DNA from: Enchytraeus crypticus
Lineage: Eukaryota > Annelida > Clitellata > Enchytraeida > Enchytraeidae
Direction: 5' to 3'
Assembly (NCBI GenBank): GCA_905160935.1
Contig: CAJHZI010000882.1
Span: forward strand, 1,039,501 to 1,103,500
Length of the DNA stretch: 64,000 nt
The translations under genes and the position numbers were made by a program. The notes under the pieces are model-generated. The model did not search any database. It was not told where the DNA came from and saw nothing but the letters and a program-made list of their open reading frames with translations. Positions 56,200-64,000 of the stretch are shown piece after piece (positions within the stretch are counted from its first letter, which is position 1; each line of letters starts with the position of its first letter).

Positions 56200-57046
56200 C
56201 TTAACAATAATAACAATTAATAATAACAACAATTAGAGTGCTACGGTCATCAATGACAAAATCGAGCACTTTTGAGAGAAAATCAAGCCGGCGAGCAAAA
56301 AAATGTCCAAAAATAGCGCACATTTCAAAATCCAGAAAATCAGTCCAAACATATTTTGAACTAACAAATTAACAAAATATAACAATAATAAACATAATTA
56401 TATGCAGTTAATTATATAATTACAACATATGCAGCTGGTAGTGTGCTTGTTTTTGTAAACTAATTTTGCGTATGTTACAATAGTATTTAATGCAACAAGA
56501 AACTGAAGAAATTTAGTTGAGCTGCCTATAACGTGTATTAAATTGAAAATCATTGTAAAGCCATTCTAAAAATAGCAATAATAAGAAACATATCATAATC
56601 ATCATCTTCCTAATAATCCCAGATTAAATAGGGGGTCGGGATACAAATAGACCTTTACTCCTATGTGCCATATCGTATAATCAGGTAATCCTCTATTATC
56701 TCGTTCGTTTTATAAAATTTTGTAGCAGTTTCTGAAGCCTAGACGCTTATCAGCTGAATGCCCTTTCTGACGTTGGTTTGGATCATACTTCTTTAGTCGC
56801 CTTCTACGATAAGGTGCAATCACCGATTGATCTATTTTTCAAACAACCCGCACACTACACGGGAAAGCAGAAAAGATAAGAAATGGTAATGCGCTTAAAA
56901 GCAATTGTTAACTTCAAAATACAAATAGAGGACTGTAATATAGAATAATGTTAATGCGGAAGAAAAATTGATCATATAATTAAAATTTTATTTATTATTA
57001 CAAATAAAGTTATATAAGTGTAACTGATAAATTACATAAACTATAC
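56200..57046 (-). other. extra intron (x7/x8) with 7-bp duplication at both ends
   Basis: 847 bp, phase 0, inside a half-module that is unbroken elsewhere. AAGGTAT occurs across the donor (plus 57043-57049) and across the acceptor (plus 56196-56202), so each copy provides AG|GT. An S6 element (56203-56345) lies with its TTA/TTG-rich tail against the acceptor. S5 sequence lies at 56596-56880. Confidence 0.75.
56203..56345 (-). mobile_element. SINE-like family S6
   Basis: caacaattagagtgctacgg, atcaagccggcgagcaaaaa and ttcaaaatccagaaaa match 35825-35965. In host sense its tail supplies the T-rich acceptor of x8. Confidence 0.72.
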
Positions 57047-57102
57047 CTTTGCTTCGAGACTTTCCAGGCAAGAATATGCGTCAGAAATATGACACTCAGG
57101 AG
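57047..57102 (-). CDS. exon x7: 5' part of a second half-module split by an extra intron
   Basis: The 18 residues PECHISDAYSCLESLEAK hold the C-x7-C pair (CHISDAYSC) but not the third cysteine, which lies in x8. The entry codon is C+CT from x6. The donor AAAG|GTATAG lies in a 7-bp sequence AAGGTAT that is repeated at the acceptor. Every other split second half in the window is uninterrupted here. Confidence 0.77.
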
Positions 57103-57375
57103 CTACACAAACAGATTAAACATTGCGAAAGCTAGTACACTAAAATTTAATATTTCAAAACTTATTAATCTACTTATAGCGTTCTAAAAGACTCAAAATA
57201 AAATTATAGATGCAGATTGTAAATAAATAGGTTATAATTACTAACAATTCATTCCTAGCTGTCGAATTAAGCGACAATAGGCCTATATAATTAAGCTTCT
57301 TAGTACTGTTGCAAGTTAATATTTAAGGGATTATTATTATTACTTCTTATGATTATTACGTATATATTTACTTTA

Positions 57376-57377
<2 letters not shown>

Positions 57378-57472
<95 letters not shown>

Positions 57473-57475
57473 CTG
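57378..57475. repeat. (TA)n-(CA)n-(TA)n microsatellite
   Basis: A TA run, a short CA run, then TA again in the x6/x7 intron. Confidence 0.9.
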
Positions 57476-57553
57476 TATATTAGTATTTAAAAAGCTAAAT
57501 TTAGTTTCGTATTAAGCATATTTTCAGATGAATATATTGAGAATTGAACTGAC

Positions 57554-57690
57554 GGCTGCAGAGCTGGTCGAGAGGCATTTCATAGAGGCTGACAGTGTTG
57601 AGGATGTGCTTAACAACGTCCTGACAGGCAGGATCGTTTGCTACTGGCACGAGGGATTCGTGCATGAGCTTTATACTCTGCGACCATTTC
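57554..57690 (-). CDS. exon x6: first half-module, one cysteine lost
   Basis: The 45 residues contain DPAC, a helix (DVVKHILNTVSLYE) and QLC; the first cysteine of the pair is replaced (LMHES). Phases are 2-1, the donor is GTCAGT and the acceptor ctggatgtag. Confidence 0.83.
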
Positions 57691-57699
57691 CTACATCCA

Positions 57700-58459
57700 G
57701 CAATCAATCAAAAGATTAATCCAGCAATAATTAATAAATCAATCAATTAATAAATCAATTAATCAAACGATCAATCACTCAATAATTAACAAATCAAACA
57801 GTCAAAATAGAAAATGAGTAATTAAATAAAACTAAGTAATTAAAAGCAATCATTCAATCAAAAAATCGATTAATCAGTTAATTGATTAGTAGATTGATAA
57901 AATATAATTAATCTATAAATCAATCAATTAACCAGTTAATAAAGAAAGTCAGTAACCAACCAATCAGTCAATCAATTAGCTCATAAACTAATCAATCAGC
58001 CGACTACTAACTTATCAATTAATCAATGTGATAAGAAATTAATGTATTAAGTTATCTATTAAGTATTTTAACACTTAGGGCAGCCATCAGTTAATATAAT
58101 TTTCAAATGAATTAGAAAACAAACTAAACAATTATATAATCTGACAGAGCGCAAGCATAACTAAAAAGCAAGAAAGGAGAGCAGTAATGACTTGAGATGC
58201 TAACGTCAAATCAAACATGGCAAGTAGAGAAGCAAACGAGAAAATAGAGAGAGAGAGTGAGAGAGACTGAGAGAGAGTGAGAGAGAGAGAGCTACATAGA
58301 TAGATAAGGAGATAAACAGAGAGAAAACAGAAAGAGCAATCAGAAGGAGGGTTAGAGAACACAGAGAGAGAGAGAGATAAAAGAGAAATATCAGAAGTAG
58401 AGAGAGAGAGAAAAAGAAAGCAGAACGAGAGAAAGATAGAGAGAGAGAGAGAGATCTAA

Positions 58460-58490
<31 letters not shown>
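57700..58490. repeat. (CAAT)n region and GA-rich region
   Basis: Degenerate aatcaatca repeats to about 58030, then GA-rich sequence at 58245-58490 that ends about 25 bases from the x5 donor. Confidence 0.75.
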
Positions 58491-58493
<3 letters not shown>

Positions 58494-58516
58494 GCACTGC
58501 AGAACCCACAACATAC

Positions 58517-58670
58517 CCACAAATATAATCGGAATCATCAGCAGCCTCCACTGTGCTGTTGGTTAGATTAGCAGTGAAGTCTACCATACACTTGGTGACA
58601 ATTGCAATTTGGCATGGAGGGGGAGGTGGTGGAGTCGTGGGGGGCTTGGGTGGCTCAGGCACTGTTACAT
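58517..58670 (-). CDS. exon x5: Pro-rich linker plus second half-module
   Basis: The 50 residues open VTVPEPPKPPTTPPPPPP, then CQIAIVTKC (C-x7-C), two glycosylation sequons (NLT, NST) and YIC. Entering with two bases (A+AT) avoids the in-frame TAA that a different acceptor would give. The donor GTATGT lies beside a long GA microsatellite. Confidence 0.84.
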
Positions 58671-59371
58671 CTGAAAATATAACATTTTAAAACCTCTATA
58701 CAAGCAATCAGGATCAATGCACCGTTAGAAAAACCAACACATTTCACAATTAGACACACTAACGAAGTCCAAAACATTAAAATGATGACATATTGTAAGT
58801 TTATCTATCTCATTCATTTATTTTTATCCAACTATTGTTTCCTATTTGTCTAACTGTAGGCCTATTATACTTTAAAATTACTACTTAATTAGATACTACA
58901 TGTATACACATAATTCCATTCTTTCTCACCCTGAAATTTACTTCATTTAGTTTCACTACCTGAATCAATATTGGCTTAGCTACGGTGCGTTTTGTGTGTG
59001 TGTGTATGTCTGTGCAATATGTGTGTGTTTGTGTGCTTGTTTGTCGATATAATTATATATTTTTAATGAATTCGAAAATTATATACATATTTACCTACTT
59101 TGGCTCGCTAAAGCATTAACCGAAAGTGATGATAATTGCAACAATGGAATTATCGACATTGGAGAAGAGAAGCTAAATCACTTGCTCCTCTTCTTCTTTT
59201 TTCTTACTGCCAGTTATACGCGTAGGAGAAAAAGTTCCGTAGAAACAATGAATGGATGTGTTTTAGGATAGGCCTACAGAATATATCGAACTATCCTTCA
59301 AAAATATATGCCAAGATGGAGAAAATGAGAGATAGAGAGGACTACAACAAATTAAAGGAAAGGTTACATAC
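58671..59371. other. intron x4/x5
   Basis: A short (TG)n lies near 58993-59030; otherwise nothing recognised. Confidence 0.5.
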
Positions 59372-59499
59372 TAGGCTTTGGCAGTGGGCAGTTGATAGCA
59401 ATTGTGAGAGATTCTATTGATTTCCAGAGTGTTGGGTAGACCTTAGGCGAGCATCTGACGAGGTTAACCCACACACACTGCTGGTAACTCGCCATCAAA
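59372..59499 (-). CDS. exon x4: first half-module (plain)
   Basis: The 42 residues contain CVWVNLVRC (C-x7-C), a helix (TLWKSIESLTIAI) and NC, ending PLPKP. Phases are 2-1, the donor is GTATGT and the acceptor ttctcttacag. No long open frame marks it. Confidence 0.82.
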
Positions 59500-60319
59500 C
59501 TGTAAGAGAATAGAGCAGTCATTAGTTACCTACAATCATCATCATCATCATCATCAAAGGAAGATGACCTTCTTCTTTCTTTGAACTCCTTGATATTAAT
59601 GATAACATTATAAAAATTTATATCCTTTTATTCACCATTTTATGCCAGACACAAATATACAAAGTTACAAACAAATAAAACGAAACTAAACAATATAAGA
59701 AAAAGGCAGAAATTAGCCTATATGCAAAAATTTTGTCTAACAGATTTGATAACATACATGCATTGTATACCATACAATAAACAGTTCACATGTGCTAATC
59801 CAATATAGATTCAGTATTTAATATTTTTTCAAAGAAGATCCACAGTTTAAATATAATAGTAGCAACAGAATCGTCATTTAAAATATCATATTTCTATTGT
59901 AATTTCTCAAACGCAAAATAATCTAAATGATCCAAATCAATCCCTCTATTTAATTCACCCCCTTTAACTAGCTTATTTATAAAATAAACCTATTGCAATC
60001 ATACAAAATATTTAGAAGCCAGAAACCGAAATTGATATTGCTATTATAATATAATAGTAATTGACATAACTAATATAATATAATTGTCATATTAATATAA
60101 TACTCTATATATAACTAATTAATTATATTAAGACAATTAATAATATTTATTAAATATAATATTTATTAATAATAATAATTAATAAAGTAATTAATATATT
60201 AAGATTATTAATAATTATATCTTAATACCCATATCTGAAAACAGTCGTCAACTGCATGTATGCAATAACCATGAGAATAGTCGTAAGTCAATACTTCCAT
60301 CAATGAATAAATCAAATGA
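59500..60319. other. intron x3/x4, AT-rich part
   Basis: Short (ATC)n at 59540; otherwise AT-rich without elements. Confidence 0.5.
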
Positions 60320-60760
60320 AGACGTTAACCCACACGTTAACCCATATGTAGCCCACACGTTACCCCATATTTAGCCCACACGTTAACCCATATTTAGCCC
60401 ACACGTTAACCCATATTTAGCCCACACGTTAACCCATATTTAGCCCACACGTTAACCTATATTTAGCCCACACGTTAACCCATATTTAGCCCACACGTTA
60501 ACCCATATTTAGCCCACACGTTAACCCATATTTAGCCCACACGTTAACCTATATTTAGCCCACACGTTAACCCACATTTAACCCACATTAAACTCACACG
60601 TTAAACCACATTCAATCCACACGTTAACCCACATTTAACCCACATGTCAACCCACATTTAACCCATACATTAACCCACATTTAACCCACACGTTAACCCA
60701 CATTTAACCCAAACTTTAACCCACATTCAACCTACACGTTAACCCACATTTAACCCACTT
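60320..60760. repeat. 23-bp minisatellite
   Basis: About 19 units of acacgttaacccatatttag+ccc; units toward the right switch to acccacatttaaccc forms. Confidence 0.92.
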
Positions 60761-60838
60761 CAATGTGCCTTCATATAATTTTCAATCAAAATAAATTAAA
60801 AAGCCAACTAGCCCCAAAAATAACACCGGTGTTTTATT

Positions 60839-61575
<737 letters not shown>

Positions 61576-61680
61576 CACTAACTAATCAATTATACTGTAC
61601 ATACATTATAATATGTCTTGCCAGAAATATTTCTAAACTTTTCCGGGATGGAAATCAGTACGTAGCAGCTCAAAACAAAC

Positions 61681-61786
61681 CTGCAGGATTGTGATTTTTC
61701 AGAAGATGATAGGGTAGGATAGCGCAGCGCTAGCTCCAAGGCTTGCTTGGTGCACTGCCAACCCTTTTCTGGCTGACATACGTCCT
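61681..61786 (-). CDS. exon x3: second half-module
   Basis: The 34 residues contain [11 protein letters not shown] (C-x7-C), a helix ([10 protein letters not shown]) and QSC. The acceptor is tttgttccag and the donor GTTTGT. The split codons are A+AG and AG+T. Confidence 0.84.
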
Positions 61787-62013
61787 CTGGAACAAACATT
61801 TAATATTACACGATCAGACATCATTATATTGACCTTATCAGATTTAATATCATAACCACATGTATAACTATTAGTCGACATTCAATAAGCATTATGTTAT
61901 ATAAGTACTTTGTTACATATCATGCGTACCGTATATCGACGTACGTTAAAAATAACTTCTAAACTCACTATCATACTGGAATTCTTTATCATTTCGCTCA
62001 GACATCTGAGATG

Positions 62014-62077
<64 letters not shown>

Positions 62078-62491
62078 TTCCATTATCACTTAAATCGTCG
62101 GATATATTTTTTACTAAAACTGGAGGATGATACGTATCTTGTAGTACTATCATCTCATCTTCATTTAACTGAAGTAGAAATATTGAACTTAGAAAGCTGG
62201 GATGCAGGACACAATTTACAACTAAGCAGAAGTAAATCTAAGGAAATTATTTTTGAGTCACCTAACTTTCGCCAGTTGAAGTGTCCTACTTAGATGGAAT
62301 AGAACGAGTCTCAAATGCTATAAAAATATAGCAAATTCAAACTTCGTTTTAAAAAATGCATAAAGTGTTTTTATTGTCATTTCTATGACATTCTCTTCTC
62401 GTATAGTGTATACAGTAATTGTGCTGGTGTGTTCAACTTCGTATGTTTGAATGTTACCTGTCTGCCGTCGTTAGATTGTTTTAAAATAAAC

Positions 62492-62569
<78 letters not shown>

Positions 62570-62696
62570 ATATAAACTGTGAGAACTACAGAGCACTGAT
62601 AAGAATATTTTATACAGTGAAATATTTTAGATGATTGTTAATTAAACTATATACATATGCAAACAATTAAGTCAAATATGTTAAAGCTTAACTTAC
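61787..62696. repeat. intron x2/x3 with two (TA)n runs
   Basis: (TA)n at 62020-62072 and 62496-62562; the rest is unassigned. Confidence 0.8.
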
Positions 62697-62824
62697 TGTA
62701 CTTGACGCAGTCTTTGACGACGTCCTGAGTCAGTGTGGTTATTGTTTGGTTAAGCTCTGTCTGTATCGCTGAGTCGCATGTCTGAGAATACGTACTAGTG
62801 CAGTTCTTGGCTCTCACCATCTTA
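62697..62824 (-). CDS. exon x2: first half-module (plain)
   Basis: The 42 residues contain CTSTYSQTC (C-x7-C), a Thr/Gln-rich helix and KDC, with sequons NCT and NQT. Phases are 2-1 with donor GTAAGT. It stands where super-repeats elsewhere carry an EGF but has none. Confidence 0.83.
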
Positions 62825-63666
62825 CTGCAGAATTCAATCATTCAATTCAGAGGTCAGTCAAGGTTAGAGAAAGTCGACTGCGCGTAGCAGTGGTCTAATT
62901 TTCCTATTGCTAAACGGAAGCATTTGAAGCTGTATTCTATTTTAAGTTCATTCGCAACTTACATTCTTTCTCGAGATTGAAAGTAATACGCTCAACTGGA
63001 CTGAGGTGTTTTGTGCAGGCGGGCTTTAATTGTTGTTTCCAGTGTTTTTTTGTTATTGAATGATGATGAAGCGAGTGATTAACAATTTGGTAATTTTAAC
63101 TAAAAATTAAAATATTAATTTAATCATCTATTGATTTAACACATACGTTTAATTATAGTTAAATTTAGGTTAGGCCTACGAGATTTCGAATATGCAAATT
63201 ACATTCGAGCATCAATATCAATGAAATGAAAGCATCAGTGCATCACAGTCCGTTCAGTGTTGATTACGAAAAAAATTAGATACATAGAAAACAACAGTTT
63301 GCAAGACCCGAAAATTCGAAATTTAGAAGAAGGCAATAATTGTCTACTACCTCAAGCTAAGTCACAAGTTAAGTGTAATAAACATTAATATTAGTCAAGA
63401 TATAATAAGTCCAGTAATAATAATAAATCATAATAATAAGTCTGGTAATACAGGAAAACCGAGAAGGTAAAATGTACATTTACTACTCGTTCACGAGTCA
63501 GATAAACAGACATAATTCCATTACGTGCTTTGGATCCGATATATAATATAATGCTAGAGATAGAAATACTCCAGCCTTTATTAACATAGATCATGATATT
63601 ATCAATTGTACTAAACCTTAACAGCTCTCAAATAATATTAGCAACTCAAAAAGCAGAACAACTAAC
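62825..63666. other. intron x1/x2
   Basis: No recognised element; AT-rich. Confidence 0.5.
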
Positions 63667-64000
63667 TTGCAGATGATCCCCCACTGGAATGGATCCTTCT
63701 TCACGCCCTGGTCGTCGGTTTCTTGTGTCTCACAGGTCATCGGTGGTTGCTCCACCTGATCATCGTCATCAGATGACTGCCCCGGACCGCTGCACCTACG
63801 ACACAGCTGTGGCTTCTTTCCGGAGATACCAGTGGGTGGAGTGTAGCTGGCCTTAGCCTCTACGACTTTGGAAAGCTCTACCGTGCAGTTGGAGGTCTTC
63901 TCAACGTTGCACTGATCGGTGGGATTACAGACAGATTGGATGACATCATCGATCTTCTTGATGGTTCTTTGTATGTTGATCAACACTTCACCCGTGCAGC
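63667..64000 (-). CDS. exon x1: fused six-Cys module (5' end off the window)
   Basis: At least 110 residues are coded and the frame is open to the window edge, so no start is called. CTGEVLINIQ begins inside the first half, followed by QSVC. The second half is CNVEKTSNC (C-x7-C), then a linker with LCRRC, an acidic run SSDDDDQ and MTC, ending WGIIC. Donor GTTAGT leaves AA to pair with T of x2. Confidence 0.86.

Noticed and set aside
60320-60760. Interstitial telomere-like sequence
   Set aside because: The unit is 23 bp and not a TTAGGG-type hexamer run.
63618-63986. Translation start at 63986
   Set aside because: That codon is GTG, and the frame stays open to base 64000, so the exon simply continues off the window.

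Overview
The window is animal DNA: long AT-rich introns, many truncated LINE and SINE copies, (TA)n and (GA)n microsatellites, and one intron-rich gene for a secreted EGF-type protein. The class of animal cannot be read from the sequence with confidence; an invertebrate with a repeat-rich genome is the best guess. No prokaryotic gene, CRISPR array, rRNA or intact tRNA was found.

One gene on the minus strand fills almost the whole window, from 64000 (5' side, open) down to at least 1654 (3' side, open). I could join 64 coding exons (numbered x1 to x64 in transcription order, so right to left) with GT/AG borders and matching phase at all 63 junctions. They sum to 11,483 bp, about 3,830 residues, with no start codon or terminal stop in view. 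The repeated unit is a six-cysteine module of two similar halves, each C-x7-C-x(15-25)-C. The first half lies in an exon entered in phase 2, the second in an exon entered in phase 1, so each pair is a symmetric 2-2 cassette. Between the halves the protein carries an EGF domain (12 copies), a Pro/Thr/Ser or acidic Ser-Gly linker, or nothing.

Modules follow a three-part super-repeat: an EGF module, a plain module split over two exons, and a plain module usually in one exon. This recurs about every 5-6 kb (EGF exons near 55.1, 49.9, 44.1, 39.5, 37.9, 30.3, 25.6, 21.3, 19.4, 13.1, 7.6 and 2.7 kb). One foreign domain, a galactose-binding-like beta domain (x32-x33), sits at a super-repeat boundary. 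The protein looks like an extracellular adhesive, matrix or mucus-type molecule with possible glycosaminoglycan sites and two furin-type sites. After the last EGF a different domain begins (x64).

The introns hold a Tc1/mariner-type transposase at the left edge, about nine decayed LINE pieces on both strands, and several SINE-like families that share a similar 3' motif. Two intron observations stand out. The x7/x8 intron has a 7-bp duplication containing AG|GT at both ends and a SINE-like element with its tail at the acceptor, as expected for intron gain by insertion. At four exons (x27, x33, x48, x52) the exon end plus its 5' splice site has been tandemly copied into the intron, in three cases as a minisatellite of decoy donor sites.
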